Shown here one piece after another: positions 22,451-33,844 of a stretch of 64,000 nt of DNA. The first letter of the stretch is position 1. Each line of letters opens with the position of its first letter. This DNA comes from Saccharum officinarum (lineage: Eukaryota > Streptophyta > Magnoliopsida > Poales > Poaceae). A model generated the notes under the pieces. That model ran no database searches, was not told the DNA's origin, and saw nothing but the letters and a program-made list of their open reading frames with translations. The stretch is from assembly GCA_020631735.1 (NCBI GenBank), contig CM036162.1:93916401-93980400 (forward strand), given 5' to 3'. Position numbers and translations under genes: made by a program.

Positions 22451-23914
22451 ATGGACATGGACATAGCTCACCGAGACTACCTCCTAGCCACGCTCCACAC
22501 CTTCCTCGCCGTGGCCACCCTCCTGCTCTGCGTCCTCGCCGAGCTCTTCATCTTCGCCTTCCGGTGCCGCGCGGCGCTCTATCTCCTCCCCGTGGCAGCA
22601 CAGCTTCTCTTCAACCGCTTCCGGAGCCGTGCCGCCGCGGCCACGGAAGACATCGGGCTGGTGGACTTCTCGTGCCTGAAGCCGCCCCGCCGGCTGCGCC
22701 TCCCGGTGGCGGGGCTGCTGGAGCACCTGAGGCTCATCGGCTGCTTCGACGACGGGAGCGTGGAGTTCATGGCCAAGGTCATCGAGGCCAGCGGCATGGG
22801 CAACGAGACCTACTTCCCGCCCTCGCTGCACTACATCCCGCCCGCGGCGACGCACGCCGACGCGGTCCAGGAGGCGCGGATGCTCTTCTTCCCCACGCTC
22901 GATGACCTCTTCGCCAAGACGGGCGTCCCGCCGTCGCGCGTCGGCGCGCTCGTCGTCAACTGCAGCGGGTTCTGCCCGGCCCCGTCGCTCGCCGCCATCA
23001 TCGCCAGCCGCTACCGCATGCGCGCAGACGTCAGGACCTTCAACCTCTCCGGCATGGGCTGCGCCGCGGGGGTTGTCGGCGTGGATGTGGCGCGGAGACT
23101 CTTGCTCACGCACGCCATCTCCTACGCCGTCGTCGTCAGCGCCGAGATCGTCACCGTCGGGTGGTACAGCGGCAAGGACCAGGGCAAGCTGCTCCTCAAC
23201 TGCTACTTCCGCACCGGCTGCTCCGCCGCGCTCGTCACCAACAGCACCGCGACGGTGCCGGTCAAGTACCGGCTCGCGAGCCTGACGCGCACGAACCAGA
23301 TCGCCAACGACCGGAGCTACCGCTCGGGGTACCGCGACGAGGACGACGAGGGCATCACCGGCTTCACCCTCGGCCAGGGCGTGGGCCGCATGGTGAGCGA
23401 GCTGCTGCGCGCGCACCTCGTGACGCTCAGCCTGTCCATCCTCCCGTGGCGCGAGAAGCTGCGCTACGCGCTGGCGCTGCTCCTGTCGTCCCGCTCCCGC
23501 CGGCGCCGCCTAGCTGGAGGAGGTGACAACAAGCTCGCCCGCCCCGCCGTGCCCGTGCCGCTGCCCGACTTCCGCGAGGCCGCGGACCACTTCTGCCTCC
23601 CGTCGTCGGGCAGGCCGATGATCTGGCGCCTGGGCCAGGGCCTCGGGCTCGGCGAGCGAGAGATGGAGGCGGCGCTGATGACGTTCCACCGGTTCGGCAA
23701 CCAGTCGGCGGCGTCGCTGTGGTACCAGCTCGCGTACCTCGAGGCCAAGGGCCGAGTCCGCGCGGGCGACACGGTGTGGCAGCTTGGCATCGGCAGCGGC
23801 CTCAAGGCCAACAGCCTGGTGTGGGAGCGCGTCGCCGGCCACGAAGACGAAGGGGAGCGCGAGCTGGGGCCGTGGAAGGATTGCATCCACAGGTACCCTG
23901 TGAAGGAAACGTAA
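22451..23914 (+). CDS. 3-ketoacyl-CoA synthase (KCS, FAE1-type), Pro in place of the catalytic His
   Basis: KCS enzymes condense malonyl-CoA with long acyl-CoA at the ER, the first step of very-long-chain fatty acid elongation for waxes, suberin and sphingolipids. The gene is a single exon of 487 codons, a normal length for the family. ATG 22451 lies in a good context (GACCATGG). Two membrane segments lie at about residues 11-55, followed by the FAE1/CUT1-type domain and the C-terminal ACP-synthase-like domain. The nucleophile is Cys204 in NLSGMGCAAG. In the family the catalytic triad is Cys-His-Asn. Here Asn417 (HRFGN) and His380 (HFC) are present, but the position 33 residues before the Asn, occupied by the catalytic His (FAE1 His391), is Pro384 (HFCLPSSGR). 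The late glycine-rich GIGSGLKANS motif is present. Activity may be altered or lost. Confidence 0.9.
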   Translation: MDMDIAHRDYLLATLHTFLAVATLLLCVLAELFIFAFRCRAALYLLPVAAQLLFNRFRSRAAAATEDIGLVDFSCLKPPRRLRLPVAGLLEHLRLIGCFDDGSVEFMAKVIEASGMGNETYFPPSLHYIPPAATHADAVQEARMLFFPTLDDLFAKTGVPPSRVGALVVNCSGFCPAPSLAAIIASRYRMRADVRTFNLSGMGCAAGVVGVDVARRLLLTHAISYAVVVSAEIVTVGWYSGKDQGKLLLNCYFRTGCSAALVTNSTATVPVKYRLASLTRTNQIANDRSYRSGYRDEDDEGITGFTLGQGVGRMVSELLRAHLVTLSLSILPWREKLRYALALLLSSRSRRRRLAGGGDNKLARPAVPVPLPDFREAADHFCLPSSGRPMIWRLGQGLGLGEREMEAALMTFHRFGNQSAASLWYQLAYLEAKGRVRAGDTVWQLGIGSGLKANSLVWERVAGHEDEGERELGPWKDCIHRYPVKET

Positions 23915-24092
23915 GTGCAATGCGACTTGGTTGCTTGCTTCATCAGTGATCGTCCGTCAATCAACGACGTTCCATTTCCATTTCCAACCGGATCAAGTGA
24001 TCGATGTTCTTGAAGAAGACAGCACTTCATGTCCGTACCGTACGTGCCAATCGAGTTTCCTGCTATGTGAAGTGAACTCGATCGTGTTTAGT

Positions 24093-24098
24093 CAATAA
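24093..24098 (+). terminator. Candidate poly(A) signal of the KCS gene
   Basis: AATAAA lies about 180 bp after the KCS stop, in AT-richer sequence. This is a suitable position for a plant polyadenylation signal. Confidence 0.5.
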
Positions 24099-24193
24099 AA
24101 TACTACTGGTATAAAGAATTTCCAATGGGTTGTGGTTTGTGATCGATCAAGTTGTGATATATATTTTCCCCATGAAAACTACTTCAAGTTTAG

Positions 24194-24442
24194 GACCGTG
24201 TTTAGATGTCTTTAAAATTTCAAATTTTTACTTTTCGTCCCATTACATCAAATCTTTGATCACATACACCACAGAACATTAAATATAGATAAAAAAAATA
24301 ATTAATTATGTAGTTTTATTGTAAATCACGAGACGAATCTTTTAAGATAAATTAGTTTATGATTGAATACTAATTGCTAAATACAAATAAAAATGCTACA
24401 ATAGTTAAATTCTAAAAGTTTTTTTTATCTAAACACCCGCCG
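24194..24442 (-). mobile_element. MITE, family 1, reverse orientation
   Basis: The ends ACCGTGTTTAGATG and ATCTAAACACCCG are inverted. The interior shows the complement of the family signature (CACGAGACGAATCTTTTAAG). It lies about 280 bp downstream of the KCS stop. Confidence 0.78.
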
Positions 24443-24748
24443 GGTGTGTGCAAGTACAAAGGAATCAACACGAGGGGTATATTGCATAGCTGCGTGCCTG
24501 CATTTGTGCTTCACAGCTTGGCTCGAGCAGGGTATATTGTACATTTTGTACTAGTAGAACTGTGTCGATGGAACCATGCGATGCCTCCTGGCCTCATGTA
24601 GCAGTAGCATAGTAGCTAGTCGGTTGTTAACGTTCAGCATCTCAGCTGATGACGACGGGGGTGAAGGAAGACAACACACGTTGTGAAGAGTTATGACTGC
24701 CTATCCTTACCAGTCGACAACAGACGCAGTAAATTGTCGTTGTACCGC

Positions 24749-24998
24749 ACTCCGTCTACGGAAGACGCAATTCTCGCTCAAATGTTCTCGCTTTATTAGA
24801 AACCAATGCTTTTAAGTTTGATTAAAATTATACGAAAAATACTGGATTTATGATATAAAACTATTATATTCGATCAATTAGAAAAATATTTTCATAACAA
24901 ACTGATTTTAAAGACAAAAATGTGAATAATATTCACTATAAATTTGGTCAAACTTAAATTACTTTAAGGGACACGAATGTCATAGTGGAAGAAGGGAG
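24749..24998. mobile_element. Stowaway-like MITE (diverged)
   Basis: The left end ACTCCGTCTACGGAAGACGC and right end TGGAAGAAGGGAGTA are related to CTCCCTCCG-type ends. The AT-rich interior lacks coding capacity. The arms are diverged, so the boundaries are approximate. Confidence 0.5.
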
Positions 24999-25229
24999 TA
25001 AGGTTAGAGCAAGTATAATAAAGGGCTGTAAGTAAGTTGTATGCTAATATGGAGGAGAAAGGGAATGAGAGAGAAGAGAAGCGAGCTGTAAGTTTACAGT
25101 CAACTTATGCACAAGAACCAAGAAGTTACGTGACATAGGTAAGTGAGCTGTAAGTCGGCTAACTATTATATAAGTGGGCTGATAGATTTGCTGTAAGTTT
25201 ACATGCAAGCACTGTATTATTAACCTTCA

Positions 25230-25332
25230 CCCTGTTCGTTTGAGCTATTCAGCGGAATCCAGCAGTGTTTTTCTCTCACAACAAATCAGTGAACAGTACT
25301 TTCAGCCACAATGAACCAGCGAAACGAACAGG
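25230..25332. mobile_element. Small MITE with CCCTGTTCGTTTG ends
   Basis: This is a 103-bp element with inverted ends CCCTGTTCGTTT and CGAAACGAACAGG. Its interior has GAACAGTACTTTCAGCC, typical of an abundant grass MITE. Confidence 0.7.
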
Positions 25333-25385
25333 TTGCTTGCTCTTAAGGGTTTTGTTTAGGTTGCTTGCTCTTAAGGGTTTTGTTT
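25330..25385 (+). repeat. Perfect 28-bp tandem duplication
   Basis: The unit beginning AGGTTGCTTGCTCTTAAGGG occurs twice head to tail without a mismatch (25330-25357 and 25358-25385), at the edge of the small MITE. Confidence 0.9.
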
Positions 25386-26009
25386 GGTTCGGGATGGCTC
25401 GCTATTTAATACAACGGTTCTGTAGCAGCAATTGTCGCGAGCTGCTATAGTGCCGCTAAAATTCTCTATTTAGAACCTTGATTTTAGTTATAATTTACCG
25501 TATATAACTAACTTTAAATAAGTTTGCTTCAAAACTTTGCTATATCTAAGAACATCTTATTACACATTATGTCCAAGGAAATCTTGGCATACCTTTTTAT
25601 TCTATGGCATTGAGTCCAAAAAAATCTTATCCAAATTCAGTTAACAACTAAACTCTTACAAACTTAATTAAATTTATGTAAAGTAAAATATAGCTAACAA
25701 CCGAACACCGCTAAAGGTCTCGCTCCTTGGCTCGATCCGTAGAGCCAGACATCCAACGACTGACGAGTTTGGATGTTGGCGTGGGAAACCTGGCTGGCCT
25801 AGGTAGCGATCCCAGGCGTTTGATTGCGGACGTCCATGGCTGGATCAAGCTGCCTGGTCGTAGCTCCCAGTCCAGGACGACAACCAAACATGCCTTTATT
25901 AACGGAATGCCAATAGTCCGAGGAGTCCAGCAACCAGCACTAAATGCTCCACGTTTGGTTCACCCCTGCCAGAGTTCACCCCTGCCTAGGCAGCGCTCGT
26001 AGAGACGAA

Positions 26010-26134
26010 GGGCTCGTTTGGTTCACCCCTGCCAGAGTTAGTTACTTTAATTTACTAAAATACCAAACATTCCCACTAAAGTTTAAGGTCACTAAAGTTT
26101 AGTGGCTTTTAGTCACCAAGAGATAACTAAAAGT

Positions 26135-26172
<38 letters not shown>

Positions 26173-26194
26173 CTTGGATGAACCAAACAGGCCG
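26010..26194. mobile_element. MITE with internal (TA)n microsatellite
   Basis: The ends GGCTCGTTTGGTTCA and TGAACCAAACAGGCC are inverted repeats. A pure TA run of about 16 units lies at 26139-26171. The word GGTTCACCCCTGCCAGAGTT also occurs just upstream (near 25958), so the left end has a partial extra copy. Confidence 0.7.
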
Positions 26195-26205
26195 AAAGAG
26201 TCACT

Positions 26206-26516
26206 AAGGCCTCGTTCGTTTTGGCAGGAACGGTCCGGAACGTGGCCCATTCCAGGTGGATCAGCCGGACTCGGAATCAATCCTAGGCCAATCGGGAATG
26301 GCTGTTCGGTTAATTTAGGGCTGAATTGTAGCCGGCCCATTCCTGGCGTTTTCCTTGTCTCATTCCAGAGGATCAATTCCCGGCCTCCTACCCCGGGAAG
26401 AAAAATAGGCCCATTTTCAATATGCTGACCAGGTTTTAGTGAACCACTGGAACCACTCAATCCAGTCCAGGAAGAAAAACAGGCCCGTTTTGAATACGGA
26501 ACAAACGAATAAGGCC
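26206..26516. mobile_element. MITE with AAGGCCTCGTTCG ends
   Basis: The left end AAGGCCTCGTTCGTTTTGG pairs with the right end AACAAACGAATAAGGCCT. The interior has GGAACGGTCCGGAACG and related inverted words. No coding capacity is seen. Confidence 0.65.
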
Positions 26517-26711
26517 TAACTGTTTGTTTCCGCGATTAAGCGAACGCAGCTCTGAAAGCCGCGTTTTGGGAATCGCCCACCGTAGTTTATTTTCTCATGT
26601 TCCACGCCGTGGGTGACTGCCAGACGCACGTTCATTTGCGGCGCGTTCAGCGAAATTATTCCATTGTTCTTGCTAAATCGCGACGCCAATGCCATCCCAA
26701 ACACGGCCTAA
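26514..26711. mobile_element. Putative MITE adjoining the previous one
   Basis: GGCCTAACTGTTTGTTT at the left and CCCAAACACGGCCTA at the right are loose inverted repeats, sharing the GGCCTA terminus with the preceding element. Internal words GCGATTAAGCGAACG and CTAAATCGCGACGC also pair. The boundaries are uncertain. Confidence 0.4.
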
Positions 26712-27182
26712 ATGCTCCACGTAAATAGTCTGCGCACGCGGAAGCTTAGAGTTGACCGCCCGGGACACGCGAAAATAACGATTACTACCGTCTACTAAAA
26801 TGAGACGGAGGGAGTATTTGCTGCTCCACACAGAGTTTTTTTTTTTTTGACAACACACACAGAGTTGAGCAGGGCACGCGGAGCCGAGCGCATATTGCAG
26901 AACAAGCGAAAAAACGCCTCCTACAACGAGGCGGAGCAGCCCGACTGCCCGAGAGCCTGAAATGAATTTCATTGCTGCGGAGAAACGGATTGCATTTTCC
27001 TTTTTTGCTGATAGGCATGGCAGGGTATAGGCAGGCATAGTAGGCATGAATCGCCCTGGTCCAACGGACCTCTCCATTCTCCCAATACAGTTCCAATGCG
27101 ATCCCGCAAACTAGCGAGTTCGCACATAGCAGCACATAACCTACGGTAGTACTAGTTTTTGCCTCCTCCGTTCTAAACTACA

Positions 27183-28824
27183 GAGTTAAATGCAACAGCG
27201 ATCCTCGAACTTATAAGCGTATGCTATGAACTTTGAAAATACATTTCTATGTTCCTAAACATATTAAGTGGTGCACCGTACACCCATGTCAGCCATGTAG
27301 ACAAATTTTTTTTTGCTGATGTGGCGTGCTTGTGTGGCATATATTTTTTATTTAAGCCCTCGCATTTATTTTCCTCCTAAAAAATAGACCCTTATACTCC
27401 TCTCATCGATGGATGCACTCCGCGTGGAACCCGTCGGGGGCAGCGCAGGAGCCGCTCCATCTGCCGTGCTCTGGCTGCTCCTCCTCTTCTACCTCCTCGG
27501 GGACATCGCGGGCGTCATGCTCCTGTCGCCGGGACATCACGTGCGTCGTCTGGCCCTCGGCCGAGGCGCTGTCCGAGTGTCCATGGCCCTGAGCGAGTTG
27601 GAGAAGCATGGAAACTCGGCGACGGCGCACGCGCGTCTGGGTTCGGTGGTGCCGCGGTGTTCCTGGCCACAGGGCCAGCGCAGGTGGAGCAGGCGCTGGA
27701 AGTCTGGAACCCAAGCCGGTGGTGCTGTTGAACCTGGCGTGGAGCTTCGACGAGGAGGAAGAATAGGAGAAATTCGGCGCCGGCGCGAGGGGCTTCGTGG
27801 GGTCCTTCGACGTGGTGTACTCCTGCACGGGGCTGGAGGTGCGGGGCCTGCTGAGCAAGAAGAGAGGCGTGCTGCTCTGGTGCGTCGAGGCCGGGAGGTT
27901 CGGCGGCGAGAGCTGGGTGCTCATGATCGAGAACGACGACGGCGCAACGAAAGATGCAGCTACGCAACGAAAGATGTGTTCTGGATTTTGTTGGTGATAC
28001 GTTCTGAATTCCTTTGTGCCACACAACGAAAGATGCAGTTACCTGAAAACGGTAGAGATAATTTGGGTTGGTAATTCAGGGCGCATTTGCTCAAGAACAT
28101 TCAGAGAAGGACACTGTATGAGCACGTCCTCCCGGCCGGCAGCATGCATCTAGTCGCCGCCGTACGTATGGGCACGGGCGCGTATGGCGTCCATCCGTCC
28201 GTCCTCCGCCGTGCAACATCTGCCTCAACCGCGACGTCCACCATGAGCGCGCGGCTGAGCCACACGCACGCATCGTCGACGCGGGTCCGGACCTCGCCGC
28301 CCCTCTCCTCGAAGGCGGCGGCCACGACGACGACGACGAGGCACCTCCGCCAGTACTCCCGATCTCATTGAAGCACACCGCCGAGGCCACCGTACCGCCA
28401 CGGAAGAGGAGCCTCGCCCGCCGCGCCCTCGACGCGCTCCAGCGGCACCTGTACCTGGCACGTCGCGCGCTGTTTCCCGGCGCCAGGAGCATGATGCCCG
28501 CGATGTCCCCGAGGAGGTAGAAGAGGAGGAACAGCAGATGGAGATGCCCCTGCGCTGCCCCCGACGGGTTCCATGCGGACTAGCTGCATCCACATGCCGC
28601 TACCATGGGAGATGAGAGGAGGAAGGGTCTATTTTTAGAGAAAAATAAATGCGAAGGCTTAAATAAAAAATATATGCCACACAAGCACACCACATCAGGA
28701 AAAAAAATGTCTATGTGGCCGGTATAGGTCCGCGGTCCATCACTTAATTAAGTCTAGGACCCAAATTTCATGGACTTACGTGACACACGCTTACGAGTTT
28801 AAAGGCTACGGATGCATTTATCTC
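27183..28824. mobile_element. Mutator-like (Pack-MULE-type) element with long inverted arms
   Basis: Arms of roughly 400 bp, 27183-27590 and the complement of 28410-28824, match closely, including GTGGCATATATTTTTTATTT and the coding-like GAACCCGTCGGGGGCAGCGC. Both ends start with G (GAGTTAAATGCA / GAGATAAATGCA). The 9-bp flanks TAAACTACA (27174-27182) and TAAATTATA (28825-28833) agree at seven positions and differ by two C/T transitions, consistent with an aged Mutator target duplication. No transposase is present. The core carries gene-like fragments. Confidence 0.72.
27713..27952 (+). pseudogene. Captured fragment of a DUF1995-type plastid protein gene
   Basis: One frame reads KPVVLLNLAWSFDEEEE, then TAG (27764-27766), then FVGSFDVVYSCTGLEVRGLL and a hydrophobic continuation to about 27952. 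GSFDVVYS-x-x-GLEVRG followed by a KRGV segment is, as far as I recall, the conserved core of DUF1995 proteins, mostly chloroplast proteins of poorly known role. No start, no transit peptide and no remaining domain are present. It sits between the arms of the Mutator-like element and was probably copied from a cellular gene. The family identification is from memory and moderate. Confidence 0.5.
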
Positions 28825-29061
28825 TAAATTATAAATCATTTTGACTTTTCTGCTAGATCAAATTTGCTAATTCGTTGCTAATTCGATGTAGCAAGTCAAA
28901 ACGACTTGTAATTTGAAAGCAAGGAACTACTGCAAAAGAGAAAAAAAAAGTCAGACTGATAATTTTACCTACTCTTAGGATTGGAAACATGGGATTAGGC
29001 GGTTGACTTCAAAATTGCGCCACTAGACCACTACTATTCCGAGCTGGTTGACTTCAGAATG

Positions 29062-30045
29062 CTACTCTTCCGAAGAGGAATCAGTCACGGCAATCTCTTC
29101 GTCCTCCCCCTCCCATGGCTGGTAACCGCCGGTCTGCTGGCCTTGTGATTCTCCGTCGCCAACAAGCTGCTCCCCATCGTAGACAGCTTGCTGCTGGAAA
29201 TTGAGGAATTCAGGATTGGTTGGGAAAGCCCAATAATGAGTCGGCTGGTTGGCCGCGCCGGCCTGCTGCGGAACCATCCACATAGCCGCCGGCGGCGGAA
29301 TCATCTGTTTGCCTTCGCCCGTCGCGCCGGGGCTAGGCGCCGGGATGGCGATGAAAGGAATGGCGCCAGCGGGCGCCGCGGGGGCAGAGGCCGGGCCAAG
29401 GCCGCTGGACACCGAAATCGCGCCGCCGCCGTTGGCCTGGAGGAGGGGGTCGGCGACGACGGGGTAGTACGCCGCGGCGGGGGCAGGTGCCGCGGGTCCC
29501 GGTCCCGCCCCCGCTCCGCGCGTCGGCTGGAGCTTGCGCCGGCGCTTGGCGGCCGGTTCCTCCTGCTGCTGCTCGCCGCCGCCGGCGTCCGCGGGGGCCG
29601 GCTCGGCGGGGAGGCGGAGGACGCCGTCGGAGCCCGTGACGGCGATCGCGGGGACCGTTCCCGTGCCCGTGGCGGCGATGATGGCCGGCTCCGACTGCTG
29701 CAGCAGCCAGCGGATGGTCTCGCCGTCGGACTTGTGCCCCAGGTCCCGCGTGAGGCGGGCCACCCTATCCGCGCACGCCGCCGCCATGCGTATGCGCCGC
29801 CCGCGGCCCTCCACCTTGGTGTGCCGGTCGCGGTAACGCGGTGGGGGGCGTGGGTTGGATACCTGGAGTCCGCCGCCGCCCAGGAACTCCACCGGCACGG
29901 GCTCCGGCTTCGGCAGGCCGGACCCGCCCGCCTGGATTGAGACCATCGCGTCTACCGCCACGGTCCCCGCCGCACTACCGTTGCCGGGTGCGAGGTAGAG
30001 CGCCTTCGTGCCCTCGTCACCCCTGCCCGGCGCCCGGGGCTCCAT
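29062..30045 (-). CDS. Class I (PCF-type) TCP transcription factor
   Basis: TCP proteins bind GGNCCCAC-type sites and control growth and cell proliferation. The intronless gene encodes 327 residues from ATG 30045-30043 (context CTCAATGGAG); no in-frame ATG lies upstream. The TCP domain spans about residues 70-128: a basic stretch [16 protein letters not shown], helix I with [19 protein letters not shown], and helix [17 protein letters not shown]. It continues ATGTGTVPA, characteristic of class I. A Lys/Arg cluster [11 protein letters not shown] lies near residues 166-180. The middle is rich in Ala, Gly and Pro, followed by AAMWMVPQ and a Gln-rich, acidic C-terminus ending DSSSEE. This tail resembles TCP9/TCP19-like members, but the exact orthologue needs a tree. 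The frame is intact and GC-rich, like other grass TCP genes. Confidence 0.92.
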   Translation of the reverse strand: MEPRAPGRGDEGTKALYLAPGNGSAAGTVAVDAMVSIQAGGSGLPKPEPVPVEFLGGGGLQVSNPRPPPRYRDRHTKVEGRGRRIRMAAACADRVARLTRDLGHKSDGETIRWLLQQSEPAIIAATGTGTVPAIAVTGSDGVLRLPAEPAPADAGGGEQQQEEPAAKRRRKLQPTRGAGAGPGPAAPAPAAAYYPVVADPLLQANGGGAISVSSGLGPASAPAAPAGAIPFIAIPAPSPGATGEGKQMIPPPAAMWMVPQQAGAANQPTHYWAFPTNPEFLNFQQQAVYDGEQLVGDGESQGQQTGGYQPWEGEDEEIAVTDSSSEE

Positions 30046-31561
30046 TGAGAGATCGGATTCGCTTTCGCTTGGGCTCCCCTGCGCGTGGGGTCTCACGTTT
30101 TGATTTGGCGGCGGCGCCGTCTTTTGGGAGAGGGACTCGCCCTGCCGTTTTTATTTTTATAATCTCTCTGCATGATGGGTCCCGTAGATAGGGTTACGGG
30201 GCCACCGCGGAACGGGCCGAACTTGTTTGTGTTGGAATGGGACAATTCGGCCCACCACCACGGCAGGTGCAGCCGTACAGGGAAGAGAAAATCTTTTTTT
30301 ATTTCTATTTTTATATATTGTTTAAATATCTTTTTGACAAAAATAAATGCCTAGGAAAAAGTAGAAAAAATACATTTATGCAAACAAGTTTAACTAGCGA
30401 AATCTAAATACACCCGTTCCAACTGACAAAATTCAAATATGGCCAAATGAATGGATAGAAAATTGACATATCATTTGAACTATTTTAAGGGGGTGTTTGG
30501 TTTAGGAGTGGGATAGGGATCCACTTTGTCCCGATGTTTGGTTGGGAGATAAGTAAATAAACCATCCCCACACGAAACTATTCTTCAAAGATATTGTCCC
30601 TTGATGTCCCTCAATTTGAGGTATCATGACATCCCCTCCTGATGGTGTTGATTTTTCGTCTGCTCCTCTTTTCTCTTCGCCTCGATGTCTCCTTGCCTCC
30701 TTCCTCTCGATGTTAGACCGGCTGTGCCCCCGCACCGTCCCTCACGCATGCCGCCAGGAGCATCATGTTGTCGGGGAGCACACGCCGCCAGGAATCTTTG
30801 CACCAGGGAGCAAGCGACCCTTGGGTTGCAGCGCCACCGGGAGGCCACGCATGAACCTTTTGTGTGATTTGTATTTTGTATGGATTATAATTTCTCTATA
30901 GTATTCCATCTCTGTGAGTTTATGGTGTGAGGAATTTGCAGTCCTTTATGCTTATTTTGAATATATGTTGAGGCGCAGTCGTTAGATAGTAAAGATAACT
31001 CTTAGGGCTTCTCCAACAATTGTCTACATCAGCTAGCTAGGAATGACATGGAGGGGTTAGAATAAGTAAAACACTCGCTAGCGAGTTACTCGTCGCTAGC
31101 TCGGAGCCCTGAATGTGAGCACGCGAGTGGTATCATTTCCCTGTTCTCCTATGGCGTCCAAGACATCGAGTACGGTGAAAACTGTGGGCACATTAGTTTA
31201 CTAGATCTAATATGAGCTATCCAACGACTTCGACAACAACCGTTGCGGATGCCCTTATAGGGAAGGTTGATTGTGTTGCGGAGGTAGGTAGGGATCAACC
31301 TAGCATTACATAAAAGGCTATGAGGGACAATTTGCTTTGTAGCTGCCAAAATCTCCCCAAACGTTGGATTTTGAGACCTAGAGTGACGATGTATGCTTGT
31401 CCCTTGGCAGCAAGACTATAACGGGATAGCCCCTTATTATTCTGAAGAAATTGTCTTGAAAACTAACTCAGAACAACATTATTGAAATTAAGATGTAACA
31501 AACATCCACACAACATGTCAAGGTCCGACTTTCGTACCTCTGTGCTAAGAATGAAAATGGA
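30046..31561. other. Intergenic region between the TCP gene and the chromovirus
   Basis: 30046-30175 is the likely TCP promoter and leader (GC-rich with a TATAAAAATAAAAA-type run on the minus strand near 30150-30165). 30485-30560 contains a MITE-like GGGGGTGTTTGGTTTAGG end. The remainder has only short frames without domains. The chromovirus target site ATGGA is at 31557-31561. Confidence 0.4.
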
Positions 31562-33844
31562 TGTAACACCCTTGGGTGTTAAGCATGCATTCACATCCCA
31601 AATCATGATCATTAGCATTTCATGCATGTTCATCATCATATTGCAATATAAGTTGGAATTAATTAAATTGTGAAAAACATGTTTGAACCCTAACTTATTG
31701 CAATTGCTAGCTAAGAGTGGTAAAATTTGTTTGGCTATAACCCTAAATGACTTAGAACTAATTAACATGATTTTTGGAGCAACTTTTGTATTCAAAATCT
31801 CCCCAAATTTTGCTTTTAAAAATATTCCAAAAAAATAAGTTTTTATTTAAAATTTGAACTTTAAATCACTAATTCAAAATCTATTTAGAATTTTGAAAAG
31901 TGCCCTAAATGAAAGTTGTAGAGAATTAAATTTTGAACAACTTTTGTTTTGGGGGCAACTTGTGAAAATGCCTTTTTCATCTTCAAAATTTGAATTTGAA
32001 TCAAATTATAAAAGTTTGAAATTTTATTTAGAAAAGAAAAACGATTTCTTACCTTAACGGGCCGCCGCCCCACTTCCGGCCCAACGGCCGAAGCCGGCCC
32101 GCGTCCGCGTCCGCGTTCGCCTCCGCCCGCGCGCTCGCCCGCGCGCGCCCCGCGCCAGCGCAACCGGCCGCGTCATGACGCGCTCGCCGCGTGGACGCCG
32201 CTCGACGTCGCCGGCGTACGGGTGGCGCCTCGGCGGGTCCCACGTCCTCGCCCACGCCTTAAGCAGCCACAGCACCGGCTTCACTTCACCCAACTCGCCT
32301 CTAGTCTCCATTTCCTCCCCTCTCGCCAGCAGCAGCCGCGGAGCCGTGGCGGACACTCGCGCCACCGCTTGCCGTCGTCGCTCCGCCACCACCGCACGCC
32401 CCCACGAGCGCGTCTCCAGTCAATTCCTCCCGGCCTCAGCCCCGCCTCGTTTTCCTCCATCTGGTGCTCACGCAAATTCCGTCGCTCGAGCAAAGGTGAG
32501 ACCGATTTCGGTCGTCCGTCCACCGCGGGCGCCATGGCCGCCGCTCGGCCGACGCTGTGGTCGAGAACCGTCTGCCATCCCATCTTCCCTAATTTCCACC
32601 ATTTCGCGCCCGCCTTTCTCTTGTGAATCTGTTGCTCGCTTCACCATGTCCAGTCGTGGCCGGCAACGCCGCCGGACGCCATCGCCGCGCGGCCACGCCG
32701 CCGTGAACGCCGGCAACCCCGTGGTCACGCCCCGCTCTCGCCCCCTCTCTGTTCGCTGGGCCAAGACGGCCTTGGGCCGGAGCCCAACACGGGCCGACTC
32801 ACCCGCCTTCCCCGCGCGCGCGCTCGGGCCGAAAGACGCATCCGGCCGAATGGATTAACTGGGCCGGCCTGTTATCAATAAGAAAAATTGGTTTTTCATT
32901 TTTCTTTTATTATTTGAGAAAGAAATACTTTGGAAAATGTTTGTGTAATCATTTTAGCTCCAAAAATTGTGAAACAAATTTTGTAGTGTTTCTTATGAGT
33001 ATATCTACAGTTTAAATATGTTGTATGTCAAGTTTGAAATACTTTTCTGTAGGGTTTTTATTTAATCACTAAAATTGATGTTTTCTTGTTAAATATGCAA
33101 TAAATCATAGAAAGGTCAGAAAAATATGGTTCCACTTGCAATAATTTTCATTTGTGATGTGCTTTCTAGGAAAAATATATGCCATGCATGTTCTGTAGAA
33201 AAATTCTTATGTGTAGTACAAGTGTTTAATATTGTTAATAATTGTTATTTTTGCTAGAAAGAAAAATATGAATAAAACATGCATGTAATAATTTTTCTAT
33301 AGTGATTGTTTATTGTGTAGAATGTAGAAAAATTGCTAAATCTGTTGTTTGATACTTTTCATAGTATAAAGTATTTTTATGCTCATTTTTAGGCCCTAGC
33401 TTGTTATTTTTGTGTAGGCAGTTCTAGTAATCCAAATGTAATGAAATTTTTGTGGCATACTAGATTAGATGATAGTAGGCTGCTGTAATTTTCTCAGATT
33501 TTTCTGTGCTACCAAAATAGGTGTTGCTGTTCAAACCTAGTTGCAATTAGGGTTTAATTAACCTTGTTAATGCATGACTAGTTGATAAGATCTGTTTTGG
33601 TGTATCTTTGAAGCATTTAATAAGATGTGTTGACTTAGCATAGTAGTAGTAGAAGAGAATGCAGTAGATAATATGTGCTTGTAGTATATGTTCTTGGATG
33701 ATATTGACTACCTTATAGAAGAGTTGTATTTCTACTTTATGCAGTAAAGTAAACCTGTTCATCTACATTTCATTCATCATGATCATTACACGTCATCTCT
33801 GCAATGCACCTAGGCATGAGCACTTATACGTTTGCATCATACAG

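Larger units (their letters stand above)
27155..28932. mobile_element. Stowaway-like MITE split by a Mutator-like insertion
   Basis: The left flank of the Mutator-like element reads CCTCCTCCGTTCTAAACTAC. The right flank continues TAAATTATAAATCATTTTGA and closes with GTCAAAACGACTTGTAATTT. Joined across the insertion these form the usual arms of a Stowaway-type MITE, so the larger element landed inside it. Confidence 0.6.

Noticed and set aside
22484..23416. Long minus-strand open frame opposite the KCS gene
   Set aside because: It is a composition shadow of the GC-rich KCS codons, has no domain and overlaps the conserved plus-strand gene entirely.
29188..29940. Plus-strand open frame opposite the TCP gene
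   Set aside because: It is an Arg/Gly-rich shadow of the minus-strand TCP coding sequence without any recognisable motif.
32175..32858. 227-residue ORF in the GC-rich LTR block (also 42611-43372)
   Set aside because: The frame is Arg/Pro/Ser-rich, its reading frame and length differ between the two LTRs through indels, and no domain is seen; it more likely represents a promoter or leader.
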